The notes below the pieces were generated by a model. The model saw only the letters and a list, made by a program, of their open reading frames with translations. It did not search any database and was not told where the DNA came from. Shown in pieces: positions 1 through 14,300 of a stretch of 64,000 nt of DNA. Both the position numbers and the translations under genes were made by a program. Origin of the DNA: Dipylidium caninum (taxonomy: Eukaryota; Platyhelminthes; Cestoda; Cyclophyllidea; Dipylidiidae); contig QEYB01000825.1 of the NCBI GenBank assembly GCA_017562135.1, forward strand, positions 248,001 to 312,000. The letters run 5' to 3'. Each line of letters starts with the position of its first letter. Within the stretch, counting starts at the first letter, position 1.

Positions 1-533
1 GGAATGTCAACCCCACTCTTCAAAAAGGCTGAGAAAATGTTGAGACCAGCGAAGTATCCGGGGAATCTTCGCTCGAAGCAGGCCATTTAGAGGATAACTG
101 GGTTACACATCAAGTGGTTTCGTAGCTAACGTCAGAATAACTGAAAATTGAGAAGCAAGTCAGGTTCAGATGCCCTCACTGCCCAACGCCCACTCGAGAA
201 AAGAGTTGGGGTAAATGAGGGAGCAAATGAAATGTGACGTCTTGTGTGATGGGTAGGAAAAAAGGCAGACGAAGGGGTTTCTCCGTAATGCAGGTAAATC
301 ATGTTTTCTACACAGACATGAAAAACACATGCCGGTGTGGAGAATTAGACCGTGACTTTTTTGAGAAATATTGAAGAGACAAGCGAGAATTAGTTCGCGC
401 AGCGAGACTGAGACGAAAACAGAGAGCTCTTTACACATAAATGAGAGACTTGATTTTACGTTAGACTAAAAATAGCAGCTTAAGCGCTTATGTGAGGCGG
501 AGATGCTATATATTTGCCAACAAACAATTTAAC
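1..533. other. sequence downstream of DOT1L, no gene seen
   Basis: Nothing with coding character or family similarity was found on either strand. It is presumably the 3' flank of the DOT1L homologue; no clear minus-strand AATAAA signal was seen. Confidence 0.5.
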
Positions 534-3500
534 TTAACAGACGCCTAATTGTCTCAGTGTTTTCAGGTGTAAGTCGTCGCTTCTCTCCACCAAGTGAAGA
601 AGAGTGAAGGTGTACAAGGTTGGCTGATGAAGCGACACAGCATTCCGACTTATTACTCCTATGAGGAAAACAACAGAGCAACCTAAATTGGTACAGTTTC
701 AAGAAATTTTGGTTTTGTTCACGGTAGCCTATTTAGCATTGCAAACAAAACTCGGATCATCCGAAGAACATAGAGGTATTTCGAACGGAAGTGGAGAATG
801 ACGGAGGGAATCTGGTTCTGGTTTGGTGAATTTTAAACAAAATCATAGTCCTGGGACTGCTATTTCAGTTTACACGTGATTTTCTACAGTACATTTTGTG
901 AATTCTACCAGAGTCACTCATGGATCCCATGGAACAAACAATAATCGAGTGTACATGAGGAGTAATAAGTAAGATCCAGCTAACCTTGTTGGCAAAAGAG
1001 TCAATCAGGCGCCGTCCCTCCTCGTGCATAGATGTTATTGTCTCCTCCAGCCTGCTGACATCCCTCACAAACTGGTCCCGACGTTTCCTCTCGTGGCCCA
1101 CTTTGTCCAACGCCTCTACCGAATCCTCTGGATGTCGCATTTGAATAGACTGCCTGAGATGCGCCCGTTTCGTCAATTCTAGGAGCAGGAGGAAGAAAAA
1201 TGATGCGTATTAAAATTTATGCGACGAAGATGATGTTTCCAAGTTAGTTTGGATGCTACGAACGACAGGTTTCACATCCAGTGGGTTTTTGCCACTCACA
1301 TTAGCCACAAAATGCATTTTACCCAGCACAAGAGGCTTACTGGGACGACGGCGCAGAGTACAGTGTGACGAGTGCCTGCGTCGACGATGGGGATTTCTTT
1401 CTCTCGCATCCCCGTAGAGGAGGGACCACGGGGGAGGGGAAGGGCTATCACTTAGGGGCAGTAATAGGGGCTCCGTCTTCTGCTCTGACTTGGCTTTGAA
1501 GGCGAGATCGACGGGCACAGAGGAGGTCAGTGCACAACCATAGGGTAGGCACGAAAAGGGAGATGGCGAAGCCGATGCCGAGGGAGGTGAGTTGGAGAGG
1601 TCACTCAAAGGTTGCGAGAGGCACTGACTGGATGATGGTGTCAAGCAGACAGTGTCTACAAGGCGAAGTGGAGGTAAAGAGCGAGCTCGTAGTTGACCTT
1701 AAATGACTTAGGAGCGAGCACTCGAGACGTCTTTGACTCATAAAAAAAGAGCATAAAACGGTATAGGCGACAGACTTTCACCTAATCCTAATTGCTAGAA
1801 GGTGCGCATTGAAGCTCTAAAACAATTCCGATCCGGTAAAAGTCACAAGATTAATAGATCACCATCCATCACATTGCTTCCGGACAAATAGCACACAAAA
1901 TACATGGTAATAAAAGGCGAGATAAATTTATCAAGTGGCAAAAAGTACAAAAATATAACAGAGATCCAAAGTGCTGCTAGACAAGAGCCTGAAATAAATC
2001 CAAAAATAATAAGACTCGGCGGGGGGAGGGCATGAGTACAAGCATAAATGGACTATAAAAATGTAATCTGAAGTAACCCTAAATTCACTCGCATACGCAA
2101 AGGCCTCTTACCACCACCGCTGGAATCATCCGCCTCGGTTTTGAGTAGCGCTGGAGGTGGCGGTGGAGGTGCCAGTTGTGCCGAGTCCATTGTAGACTCG
2201 TCATCGTCCCCATCGTGTTCTGTCAATGTGGAAACGGAGGAGGAAAAGAAAACATTGGTTGGCGGATTGCCACCACAGGCGGAGAGACGTTTCATCTTGC
2301 CGCCCTGATAGCGGCCAGCCGTGCGTCGACGCTTACGACCACGAACACCAAGAGAGGTGGCATGGCGTTGTGACTGTGAGGCGCGGGACATTTCGCTGTC
2401 ACACACAGAGGGCGCGGTGCTCCCAGCCTTGAGAAAAGGAAGATGTTGATGCCCCATAGGATTATACACAAATACCGACGCCGCCTACACATTCGTAGGA
2501 GAGTAGGTGGAGACAGCAGAGTTTTTCTTTCTACCGTTTTCAGACAAATACCGACCCTAACTGTCGTGTCAGCTGTAGACATTAGTGAACAGTTTAAAAC
2601 AATAAATACCTCAGGCCTCTCGGAGTTCGCAATAGATAAAGTGGTGAGGGCCGGTATAAAACAACACCTTTTAGGACGTTTGACCCAACTCCGAAAATAT
2701 TTACCGAGATGCAATTTGATGGTTTGTCCCGAAGAAGACTGGGAGTTAAGTGACTTGATACAAAGATAAAAAAACCAGTGGCGATCGAAAAGATGCGACG
2801 ATACGAAAGGAATCAGACTCTACATTTAACAGAAAATTTCCCATTCAGAAGAAAAAAGATGGGACAGTTTGGTGCTACGCGATACACATTTATCACAAAC
2901 CACTTCAAAGTCTTAAAAGACCAAGTATGAAGAGTCCATCTGACTGAAGAGATATTTGTAACACGTTTATAATGCGGTTTCAACGAAGTGCATCGATAGC
3001 ACACATTTCTAACCACTTTATATCAATAAAACTGGGTTAAATTTAGAGCTCAACGCCCACAGAGAATGGTGATGACTGTAAGAACGCAAGTGACGATGAA
3101 TAAAACTACCAAGAGATAAGATGAATGATGAGTATTGAAGCTCAGCGCCATTCAAGTTATGAGAACCCTATTTAAACGTGTTCTTAATGTAAACAGGAGC
3201 TTGTGCATATTTCAAGGTTTATGGAAGCTAAAGACGAACTATTCATAAACCACTGATTAAAAGTCGCCGTAAAAGATGAGAAGTCGATTGAGAAGGAGTA
3301 AATCAGAGAAGCAAAAACGGAAGTGAAAAGTCTACTGGGTTTTAAGATGCCTTCCAAAATAAATGTAATTACCTGGGAACCGTCACTAGAATTTGAGGTG
3401 GTGCTAGCGGGGGTTGACGAAGAACTTCCCGATTTCCGTTCTTTAGTTCTGAGACCATGACGACTGTTTTTGAGATCATTAAAATACTTGAGCAACTGAA

Positions 3501-5388
3501 AACGAGAGGTGAGGTACTTAATAAATCATGAGAATCTGTATCAAACGAATCCGAGAATTATGGTTAGGAGGGCCACAGAAAGTCCTGCATGCCTGGGAGC
3601 GGGCCCTGATCTAATAGCGAAAATCCGCGCTAGCGCTCTATACGGGAGAGTAGTCATACTTATTCGTGATATAAGAGCACTAAGCAACTTAAAGACTAGG
3701 ATGATAAACAGCGTTTTTCCACGGAGTAGGCAGACCACCTGTCATGCGTTAGACGACTCGAATTTGGGAAAAAGAAATAATGTGAAAATGGGTTCTGAAC
3801 AGGAGGGCCATATTCCCCTCCAAGAGGGAGAGTTCAAAACTCAAAAAGGCCGAGCCATGCGTACATATACAAATACTACTTTTATAAATCCATAAACCAA
3901 GTGCCAAATTTGAATAATCCGATTAGATTTGAGAATGCACCATTAAGGAGGGTGAAGGAGTGATGAAGAACTAACAGAAGCGATGGCAACAACAGTTGCA
4001 CACAAGAACACATTCACAACAGGAACAGTCGGGATGTGTTCGCACAAGCTTTCACCAGATGAGTCACCAAATGGGCGACTTTAAGGCAGTGAGCGAGATG
4101 TAACAGTAATGCAGGTACACGTAGACGAAAAGCGCACACAATAGAATGAGTAGAAAAGTGGTAACTAACCGGAGACCGATCTATGGTATGTACAAAGTAG
4201 CTAAAAGGTTTATCCGTCCAAGAGACGCCATCGTTAACTGGATCCAGGAGAGTCAGCTTCATAATAGAGCTAAGGTCTAGAAAAAATGAAACGAGGAGAT
4301 TAAACGAGTTGATACCTATTGGCACATTTGCCAGCTCTAGTCCTTACCTCCAAGTCTGCGATCAGACATGCGAATGGGGCGGCCGCAAAAGGATTTAGAC
4401 GAGATTACCCTGGCACCCTCATTTAGACGAGAAAACCGAAGTGTTAGTTGATAATCCACTTCCGGACCGAACGCGAAATTATTGGCGAATACAATCGTTG
4501 AATTTTCGATTACATTGGCATACTCATCAGCAAGAAAGTCGCCCTGAACTAACTAGAAGGAGGAAACATCGGGCAAAATATTAATGAAGGGCGGTGATTT
4601 TAAGGACTCGGAGTATGAAACCAGGTGCCAACCTCATATGGCTGATAGGTTTTCCCGAAAAATGCCATCCATCGACGAAATTCCTTGTCCATACGGACAG
4701 CACATTGAGCCGGATAATCGGCCTTTTCGATTCCATAGGAGAACTTCACGTTGGTCGACGCTGCCACTTGCAGAACAACCTGGCCGACACCGCTACCAAG
4801 ATCAATAAAAGTGTCCTCGTCGCTTATCGAAATACTGTCAACCATCTGTTGAATCAACTCAAAGGAAGTTTCACCGTAAACTTGAGGCGAAAAAGGGGGA
4901 TATTGATTTAGCCTGTCGGGCTCCTCAATGGCACGGTTATAGCAAAGAGCCATAATGTATTTCAGTTGATGGAATTTGGCCTGGCGTTGGCAAAACCTCG
5001 GAGTGGTCCCACCACTTTGCCACTAAAGAAATAATTAGGTAAAGAGAATATCTACTTGTCTACAAAAATCTTCTACACAAGAGTTGTAAAATTTACAATA
5101 TGAAGAAATGGATTCCAGTGAAGTCCAGTTCACAGCCGAAAAACCGTTAAGCAAAATCTTGTTTGCGTTCAACTCCTCAACATCGAACAAAGTATAATTG
5201 ATACAGTCATAAAGTTCCCTATTTTCATCCTTGACTAGGTCATCCTATAGAGTGAAAGGAACATGAGAGACGGCAGAAAATCAACTGGACAGTCTTTAAC
5301 GACTGCTTACTGAACACTTAGTCAGGCGGAATACTTCATCCGGTGCACCAGCTGGACTTTTTACAGCAATTTCGGAGTACTCATTCAT
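534..5388 (-). CDS. DOT1L: DOT1-family histone H3K79 methyltransferase
   Basis: Non-SET, AdoMet-dependent methyltransferase acting on lysine 79 of nucleosomal histone H3 in the nucleus. Ten exons close in phase: 5388-5311, 5244-5056, 5022-4633, 4543-4348, 4276-4170, 3495-3373, 2427-2112, 1655-1260, 1178-985, 623-534, giving about 692 codons. Seen: PPFSPQVYGETSF near residue 131, AdoMet motif I DLGSGVGQ near 163, GIEKAD near 186, NNFAFGP near 240, SWTDKPFSYFVHTIDR near 303; spacing matches animal DOT1L closely. A basic patch RGRKRRRTAGR near 390 sits where animal DOT1L has its lysine-rich nucleosome-binding segment. Exon 9 is highly charged and probably coiled coil. The start ATG opens a peptide resembling the animal N-terminus (KSPAGA). 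The protein is less than half the human length. The catalytic exons are secure; the last three are inferred, and an alternative stop lies at 1210. Confidence 0.92.
4170..5388 (-). other. DOT1L: DOT1 catalytic core exons 1-5
   Basis: These five exons carry the whole methyltransferase fold, including all AdoMet-contact motifs, with no broken residue visible. Introns between them are 66, 33, 89 and 71 bases, while the next two downstream introns are 674 and 945 bases. The donor after exon 3 (GAG|GTTGGC) is weak but is forced by the PYE-GDFLADEY junction, which matches the family. Confidence 0.9.
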
Positions 5389-7358
5389 TCCTCCACAATA
5401 AAACACAGCTAAGTTAGAAATGAAACCTATAGACCTAAACTGATTAACCCTCTACATTCATAATAGTGGTTGAAACAAAATTTAAGGTGATTACAAGGTC
5501 AAACACAAAAGAGAGTCGAAAAATGGTAAATGTTTCGGCATTCTTACTGCAGAGAGCATGCATGTAAAACTAACATATATTTACTTGTAACTTATTTTTT
5601 TTACCAAAATGTTTTGGATTCCAATATTTATTTTACTAAATATAATACCCATGCTTGGCGCTATGACAAATACTTCACGACGCATGTAGCACTTTATGGG
5701 AAACTCTAGATCGTAGAAAAGCGCCTTTTATGGCTTTAGGGCCTGGCAAGCATTGTCTCCTATCGTTTGTTCTTGATTTGTACGCCACATTTCCATCCTC
5801 TAATCCCTTTACTTCAACGCCCAAACCAACTGTCTTTCGTAATGAATCTGCTCAGCAAAAGAGGACTGAATAAAAATGTTCCCAAATGGATCGCAGATAC
5901 GACGAGGCATAGAGACTTGGTCGTGACCATAGGTAAATCTTTAAATGCAAACTCTAGTGGGATCCCAATATTGATAACAATTTGGCGTGGAATAGCGTTA
6001 TAATTAAGGGCTATCTCGAACATTAAAGCCTAAATCGAGACACTCAATGGGAAATAGATTAATGTTCGTCAAACCGGGCACCATTCGTTTAGGCACCAAA
6101 CAAAAAAGGAAGACAATTTCCCACACTAACAAGGTTAATGAGTATTAGCAAAAGTCATTTAGTTGTACGGCTAAGATTACGCCTATGTCTTTGGGACTCA
6201 GACCCTTCACTTTTTCAAATTAATTCACATTTTACTGTCAGCATTAGTGCGGTACGGACACGTTCTCGCTCGTGAAGATGAGTTATTACCGATGGCATAC
6301 AAATGTGCGGCATGAGGCCTGTACGATCCGGTAAGCACGTCCCTATGACCAAACATCAAAATCGATGGAAAAACACCTAAAAATGGATATAAACACTCAA
6401 ATACTAAAATCAGCTCTCAAGATTTACATTGATATTTTTTGTCTTAACAACTGTTTCCACTCAGATGAAGCCAAATGTACACTTGAATGGTTTCCCGATG
6501 ATAGTGACTGTAGGTGGTTTTCTCATTCAGTACTAACAGAGAACTGAAGTCATATTTTTTTCCAGGATATGACTGAGTAGTCTTTTGCTCGGAACAAGAT
6601 TTTACTGTGAAGAGGTGACATACACAACCTGGGACATTGACACAATTTCTCGCTGTTAACTCTTCCGAAAAGGGCGGCTCCCTGGCTTCACGAAGTTTGG
6701 AACAGCATTTTGTTTGCCAACAGTTGTCAGCTATCCGATCTCCGTTCAGTTGTCACGCAAAAATGAGGCACAATCTGTTAAAATGGTTCGTCTACATGCC
6801 TAGAGGACATGGGAAGTGGACGTAGGTATAACCACCGAGGCAGAGAAAACAGCAACGATATCCACCTGCTTTGCTAATTTTTTCGCAACCAACCACAGAA
6901 ATGATGCAGGTTGGCTTTTTGCCGCCACCGCAAGGATTCACTATTGAGGAAAGTTGCTCATTTTTTCCACCATAACTTCAAAACTGCAGCACAACCTGCC
7001 AACCTCGCCAGGTTCATCAAAACATTAAGCAGATAGATGATGAAAAGTGAGGCAAAAGCTTAAAAAGCAATTTGAAAACCCATCACTGCAGTGGCCAAGC
7101 AAGTCTCCGATCCAGAAGAAGAGAAAAGGATACGCAACTAAATTAAAGATTTTTAAAGCAAGCCGAGTATAGACTGCCTCATATTCGATGAAGTGGTAGA
7201 TAGCATGGAGTACAAAAAAACCGTAGTTAAATGACATAATGGCAGTAATCATCAATAAGCATCGGAGAGATTTTGTTCGAATAAGTACAATGGTGGGGGC
7301 GAGATTTGACTGGAGTGGCTCAAACTCGTAGAGGCTAATCCGGTACCGCGAAAAGAAG
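5389..7358. other. spacer between FAM76 3' end and DOT1L 5' end
   Basis: AT-rich spacer between two genes on the minus strand. Only short open frames without codon bias or similarity occur. On the minus strand an AACTTAG lies about 25 bases before the DOT1L ATG and could serve as a cis or trans splice acceptor; this is inference. Confidence 0.5.
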
Positions 7359-10300
7359 TTACGCGTCACTACTACAATTACTGCTACTACTTCCCAATAA
7401 GTCTCGGCGACTCTCACCCCTGACTTCCACAGCATCCGGTACTGAAATGCCCGCGCCATTTGGAAACAAGGGATCAGGTGAAGGAGGAGCTGATGAATGT
7501 CCTGAAGACGGCGGAGAAGAAGTTAATCCCGTTTCGGCCTTCACTTCACCAACGGCAGTGGTTGAAGGCGGCGAAGTTGGAGTATTTTCCTGCACAGTAC
7601 CAATGACACCACTCGTCTCAGGGCTGTGGGGAGGAGTAGGGGAGGCTGTGCTGTCCCCCGCCTCCTTGCCACTAACACCACCGCTGTCAGGAGGGAAGAG
7701 GGTTGAAGATGTAGAGACAGAAGTAGGAAGTCTCGCAGGTTTCGGAGGCACACGAATAGGTGAAAGGGTGAGGGGAGAGTCCGTATGAGTTACAGTTCGA
7801 CGTTTTTTTGATGATGAACGAATGATAGAAAGTTCGGCCTTCTCACGCTTCAAAACACGAATAGCCTCCTATTAGAAGGACAAAAACAAATGACGACCAG
7901 TTTCTCATGAGGAAAACATTTATCTAGACGTTATTTCTATTAGGGTAATTTGAACTGTGAAAATTTTGCAGTCATTTTTACATTGAATACCTAATTTTTA
8001 CCAGCAGCAGGTGTACTTTGCCCTGGTACAAAAAAGACCCGGACGGGAAGCCTAGAGGCGATGTTCGAGTTATGACAGCAGCGAAATCCAAATAGCTTGA
8101 AGAGTGCACAGTGAGCTCACTACTACTACTTTTCTAAAAATTGGATAAAAAATATACAACTCATAAGAGGATTCCATATGTTAGTAATCTTATCCAGTCC
8201 AAAGCATTGGTCTATTGAATAGAAAAGAATCTCAAAATTATGAGGACTCGTAGTAATCTACATTTTCTTGGAGTGTCGGTAACACCACGACAGTTTGCAG
8301 ACTGATGTGGTTCAAAACAAATGAGAAAAATGTTGCGTCTCGACTTGATGAACAGTTTAGATTCATGAGAGAAGTGGGGTTGATGGAAAAATAGTGCATG
8401 TCAATAAGTAGCCCCTCTAGCCATAGCCCTGCATTCAAAAAATAAATCAGAATTTAGCATTCATAAGTTTGGGCAGAATTTGTGGCTTGAATCACTAGGG
8501 CCAAATAAGCATTAACTACGATAGGAGTGTCGTTTAACTGAAGAATACGCCAGTACAAGTGGATAAGGGAGGTAAAATAAAGCTAACCTTGAGCCTTTCA
8601 ATCTCCTCATTAGCCATAAGTTGATTTTTGAAAGCACGCTCCCGCTGCTGCGACTCATAGTCGTCAAGGTCGGACCTAAGGCCAGCGATTACCTTGTCTT
8701 TGGCCAATAATTCCGCGTCTTTCTGTGCCAGTTGGCGTTTAAGGGCTTTGATGTCGTCTTGCAGTTGGCTGATGGTCAGAAGATGCTCATTGTACGCTGA
8801 GTCCATGCTGGGTGTGAAAGAATAAATAAGAGTATTCCGACCAAAAAAAGAGTGGCTTAAATGAGGGAAAATAGACAATTTCCAAGTTAACAAATAAGAA
8901 CCGAAATGAGACTCATAAGAGGCTACACGTAACAAGGTTAGTGATGGAAAGCACTAAGTCCTCAGAATAATCAGTGACGCTTTCAAAAATTTCGAGTAAA
9001 GATGTTATAAAAATGAATAATAAGAGAAATCGAACAGGGAAATTGGGTGAAAAATTAAGTCGCTGATAAACAATCTGACTGATCAAAATTGGGATGCCAC
9101 AGGACAGCAAAGTCGAAAAATGTGGATAACATTGGCCCCCTTAGAGAAAATTACGCCATAAGAGGCAATTAGAGTAAGACCAGATCGGGGTTAGTGTCAG
9201 TAGAAATGTGAACAATGAACCCATATTTGGCGATTATTGAAAATACGGGGAACGTGAGAGCGGAGTAAGATGGTACAAGTCCCAAAAGCTTATCGATGAA
9301 GCTAAAGAACCTACCGGGATTTATGAAGGCATGATTATAAAGCAATCAGGAAGTTTTATACTTAAGTATTTCTTTCTGTTATACTTGAGCTTCGAGAGCC
9401 GCCTTAAATATACATGCCTTTCTGTGTATGCTCTTATTTTTATCCCTCAAACTTGGCTACTGAGTACAATGAATTCTTAGGCGAAGAAATAAATATAAAT
9501 CTATGAAAGAGATAAAAATTATCCACGACGCAATTACAAAAATACTTATTTTAGAGTACACTTGATAAAAAGTGGTTTGTAAAATGCGTCAATAAGTGTA
9601 ATGGATGAAGAGGTGGAACCAATCGACTCATACAAATAATAGCCATATAACGCAAAAAGACTACTCAACAGTAAAAAATAGCACATGAGAGTAAAACTGA
9701 GCGCATTCCTCTCGCATACAGTCATCCAAATGACAAATTGTGTATTTTAATTCACTAGGGCATAAATAGAAAATAACATTAAACATACAAAGGTGAAGTT
9801 GGTTTTGAACGGAATAATAAATGTTGCAATTAAAAAGGGATTTTTTAATAGCAAACATACTTGTAATTAGCTGCGTTTCCAGTTCGGTTGGCAGAATGTC
9901 GAGACATATACTCCTCAGTCCTCTGGCGTTTGGAGGCGCTTAAACTATTGTCCAATAAAAAAATTTCCATAAAATTTATAAACCGTTCTTCAGGTAATAG
10001 ATCCCATAAATTTTAATAAGAAGTGAGTACTTTGATGAGTCGTGAGATTTTGAATTGCATGAATCGTTATAACTGCTACGCTTGGATTGGATTTTCTCGG
10101 ATCGTTCTTTTGACTTCGACATTTTGTAATTATATGTACAGACCCAACATAGGATTTGACCGTCAACCTTGTTCCGACTAGCCTAAAAGAAAAATGCTGA
10201 TAATTCAAGGCGCACTGGAGTACGGCAGTAAACAATCAAAATTACATCGTCTTTATAGAATGCACACATGTGAAGACATTTTTCACATTGTCGAGGATCA

Positions 10301-10669
10301 CCGAACTTCGTGCGATAGTGCAGACAACGTTGACAAACTAATGCGCTCCCAAAGGCCATTGGGAGTTGACAAATTGTACATGGCTTTGGACCACCATATT
10401 TGTTTTTTAAAGACTGACACCGAGGACATATCGTACCCGATCTGAAGCACAAGATTACTTAAGCAGTGTACTGGATTACATTGACTGTTTAAAATCTGAT
10501 TTACAGTATTCACACTGTTTAAATGACGAATGATGTGGATTGCATGCCTAAAGATACACAGATAAATAAACCTTGAAAAGAAGAACCTTGCAGACTGTTC
10601 CAGATCGAGACATCTGCGAAGACGAAAATTCTTGAGGCATCGTGTACATGAAAATAGAGGCTGCTCCAT
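7359..10669 (-). CDS. FAM76 family protein
   Basis: Homologue of animal FAM76A/B, a nuclear family of poorly defined biochemical role with an N-terminal array of Cys-x2-Cys knuckles and a C-terminal coiled coil. Exons: 10669-10592, 10547-10480, 10441-10246, 10182-10031, 9944-9861, 8807-8588, 7868-7359, about 435 codons (human FAM76B about 340). Seen: SCTRC, QCEYCKSDF, TICPRC, KPCTIC, LVCQRC, RQCEKCLHMCAF, then KVDGQILCWVC, in the family order. A coil follows (ISQLQDDIKALKRQLAQKD) and continues into the last exon, which ends in a Pro/Ser/Thr-rich tail longer than usual. Start: the first ATG before the first Cys pair. Odd: exon 1 joins exon 2 in frame only if a GC donor (CT|GCAAGG) is used; the nearest GT donor gives the wrong frame. 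Introns grow from about 40 bases to about 1 kb towards the 3' end. Confidence 0.9.
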
Positions 10670-11315
10670 CGGTAGCGAAAATCTCCTCAGAGTTACACAG
10701 ATAAACTACGCACGCCATTAACCAATGAGAATCAGGTTATATTAAATTAATAAAGTCAAATTAACCAGCAAAATTTTGGGATTATCCGCCGATTAAAAGG
10801 TTGTGCTCACAGGTTAACCTAATTTTACTTTTAGTTGTCCATATTTATGAATACAACTGGGCATTTCGAGTCAGTGCGCTAAGTGGAAGTGGACCATACT
10901 ATTTACCGGCAGTATTTGAAAGCCGCAGTGTCGCCATTAACTCTCACGACTTGAACCCACCCACACACCTTCCCGTCGTCGAAACGTCCATAAACACCCC
11001 AACTAGCTAACAGCTCACAACTGTTCTACCTCTTGCCGCAATACCTCCCGTGACATTTGAATACGTCTAGAGTCGCCATTCAACGACCAGACACCCAAAA
11101 ACAAAGAAAGAACGAACGAGAGTTGCAGATTTGAAAGTAAATGCAAGTACTACCACATATGACCTACAATTTCACATACCTATATGGTAAAAAAAGAGTA
11201 TACAATTTGATCAGAAAACGATAGACGTCAAAAAAAACAATGAAACGTGGTGGGAGTTTTGGGTTTTAGGAAGAAAAAAGATCACGGATTAATTACACAC
11301 GAAATATTGTACTTC
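10670..11315. other. spacer between ATAD2 3' end and FAM76 5' end
   Basis: Short co-directional spacer holding the ATAD2 3' flank and the FAM76 start region. No further coding sequence or RNA gene was recognised. Confidence 0.5.
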
Positions 11316-14300
11316 CTAGAGGTAGGCTAGCGGAGAATAGGGTTTGAGATTTGGAAATTCCGTTGTTTCCTCGCAGCGGTCGTAGATGACCATTTGGTGG
11401 TGATTTTGTATGATGGAGGAAATTTTCTACAAAACCGATATCTCCAATTATTTCAATCTACTGCATACACAGAAGTGACAGAGAAACAAGTGAGTACTTA
11501 CAAATTTGAGTGCCTGTACGTCAAGAGGAAGCGACCTGACACTCTGCATGGCATAATTCAGATCGCATTGCAGAGCTATCAATTGACTCACTGACCAACC
11601 CCGCGTTGTAGTTACGGCTTCTTGCAACAAAGCGGCCATTGCAGACAGAAGAGAGGTGAGAAGAGGACCCCTGGGTAGCGAAGGCATAGTCGGCACCGCC
11701 GGCGCTACCCAATTCAAATCCATCCCTGGTGGAGGAGGTGACGAGGAAGCTGGGAAAGTTCTTGCATCATCGTCGTCATCATCATAGTCTTCAGCGTCGG
11801 AGCCTATGATTGCTGCATTGAGATCAACCCCTGTAGACGTTTCTGTTGGCCAAAAAAGAGGAGCAAGAGAATAGTTGAATTACCAAGGGCTAAGGAGTAG
11901 AACGACACTGCCTCACTTATAAACCTTATTTCTTGTTTGTAGATATAGACGTATGATTTGCCGAACGCGTCGCCGATTATTCAAATTATATCGTCACACC
12001 TTCATGAGAGTGAGACAGAGAATGGGCGTGTATATTTCTAACCAAGACTGCCTCTATTACTCCGTCTTACCCAGGTAAATACACGCAAAATAGTAACAGA
12101 TGCATAAACAAAATTAACTAAACTCCAATTAACGGCGTCAGACCAATTTCTTTGTAAAACAGGCACCAAACACTCCACTTCGCCTTCACCGGGATAGACA
12201 TCAGCCTATATCATAAACTGCCTCCACAGCAATCCCCTTTTCACCGACTCTTCAGCAGATATCTCATGACTTATCCAAAGATTAAAGCATTAAAAGCATG
12301 TACCATTATCGACGGAGGGAGGACGAGAGAAGGGCTGTTGAGCAATGCCAACCACGGGGCCACTTGGGAGTGTAGTGGAGGTCGTCACCTGCTGACGAAC
12401 AGAGAACTTATGAAAATAATCTTCAAAAACATTCTCTCGGGTGTAGATTTATGAGAAAGGTTATTACCATACTAGGTAGGGGAGAGGGTCGTGAGGGTCG
12501 AGAAACTTGACGGGTGATAATCAGTTGATTCACCTCCTCGGGACCGAATATTGGTTGTTCGCCCTGCACAAGAAAAAGGGTAAAAAGTGTTTGGAATATA
12601 CCAAAAAAAAAAAAAAATCTGGCAACATCAAAAGCGACCCACATGAAGACGACGACTATAGCGTCGAGTGGAGGAAGGGGATGGCGGGATGGCTGCAGGC
12701 TCGGATTGGTTATTTTGTTGCGGTTTGACAGTAGGATTGACTGGAAAAGCTTCAAGAGCCTTCAGGAGACACATCGACCCGTTTAATAGAAAAATTATGC
12801 CCATATTTCTTTATAAAGATTGCGTCATGCAACATAAACTATCTCTCATATTACATTTTTTTTACGTATTAACTCACCTCAGCAACCTGTTCGCCCAATT
12901 CTGTTAGGGCGGGATTCTCGTCCAGCAGCATTTCAGCTGCATCCCACAACTCGAACGCACGCTCCCGAATCTCACGACTTCGGGGCACATCTACGGGATT
13001 GTACTCGAGAGCGTTTTTGTAGATCAACTCAAGATCCTGCGCCGGGCACAAGGGAAGAAGGAGGAGGAAGGACAGTCGACAGGAAATCCCGTGAAAATAA
13101 TAAAAAAAAACAGTTGAATAGACTGCCGCCTTTGATTCATTATAATACCAATTTTGTTGTCAGTAACGAATTTTGAAGTCCCGAGTTTCGTGCACTAAAT
13201 CGTGTTTCCTGATAAAAGGTTGAGATGGAACAGCCGACCTGATCAACTCGCGCTTTTTAATGGATGGTATTTAACTCGAAGTGGTATATTAAATCTCGTA
13301 TTGCTGGCATGAAAATGAAAAATGTAGACTCATTTTTTGTGATAGCAGACGGAATTTGCATTTGGATGAAATGTATCATTCAATTGTGGTAGTTTATTAC
13401 TTTGTGGACAAAATATGACAGCGAAATTGTTGACTTACGGGCTTTAACCAGTTTACCGAGTGGGTAAGACCTCATGGGGTTTAAGAAAAGGCGATTGAAA
13501 CTGTCAAAGCAAGTTGAAAATTTGTTCCACTTATAAGAAAAACTAGTCCAGTAAAGGAAATCGTGGTGATTAGGTGAAATGGGCTGCTGTTAGCAATCAG
13601 GCCCTGAGTCACATCTGGACGCATTCAAAGCCGTTCTGAGGGGAAAAAGATGCTAATAACAACAACCCAATCTCTCATTTTTTTAAGTCTCCACTATACG
13701 ACATGATATCGTGTCTTTTACCCTCTTCCCTAAAAACATATGTTTGACGCAGTATCTCCGTCAGTCTACCCCCCGTCACATATCTGTGACGCTGGAGAGA
13801 AGACAAGGATGAGCATGGTCAAAACAGAGGCTACAGTAATGCAAACATTCACTTCAAGTTAGAGGGGGCCGGGAATGTCAACTTTATTGTCGGCCCGACG
13901 CTGCACGTGGCATGGGTGAGAACGGAGCGCGAGCTTTGGATGCGAGAGAATCGAGGCGAAGATACGTGGCACAGACGGATGACGTGTTAGTCTGGAGAGA
14001 TTATTCACTCCGAGGTTTGGCGTGGCGACTAGACAATTGCCACAGTAGACGTTCTTCCACCCGTGGTTATATTACTCAGACCATAGAAGCACCCATCAAG
14101 GCGGAAATGTGCGGACAAATTAATTTGGATTAAAGTAAATCCAACCTCTCGTCTTGTCCGAAAGAACAAATTGAGAAAAAAAAACCAGTGCTCGACTCCT
14201 ACTAAAAAGGGAATTTTGCGGATGAATTAGGGGAAATTTACATCGGAAAAAGAGAGAGAACAAACTCAATGAGGCAGTCAAGTCCACCGGGCCACTCAAT

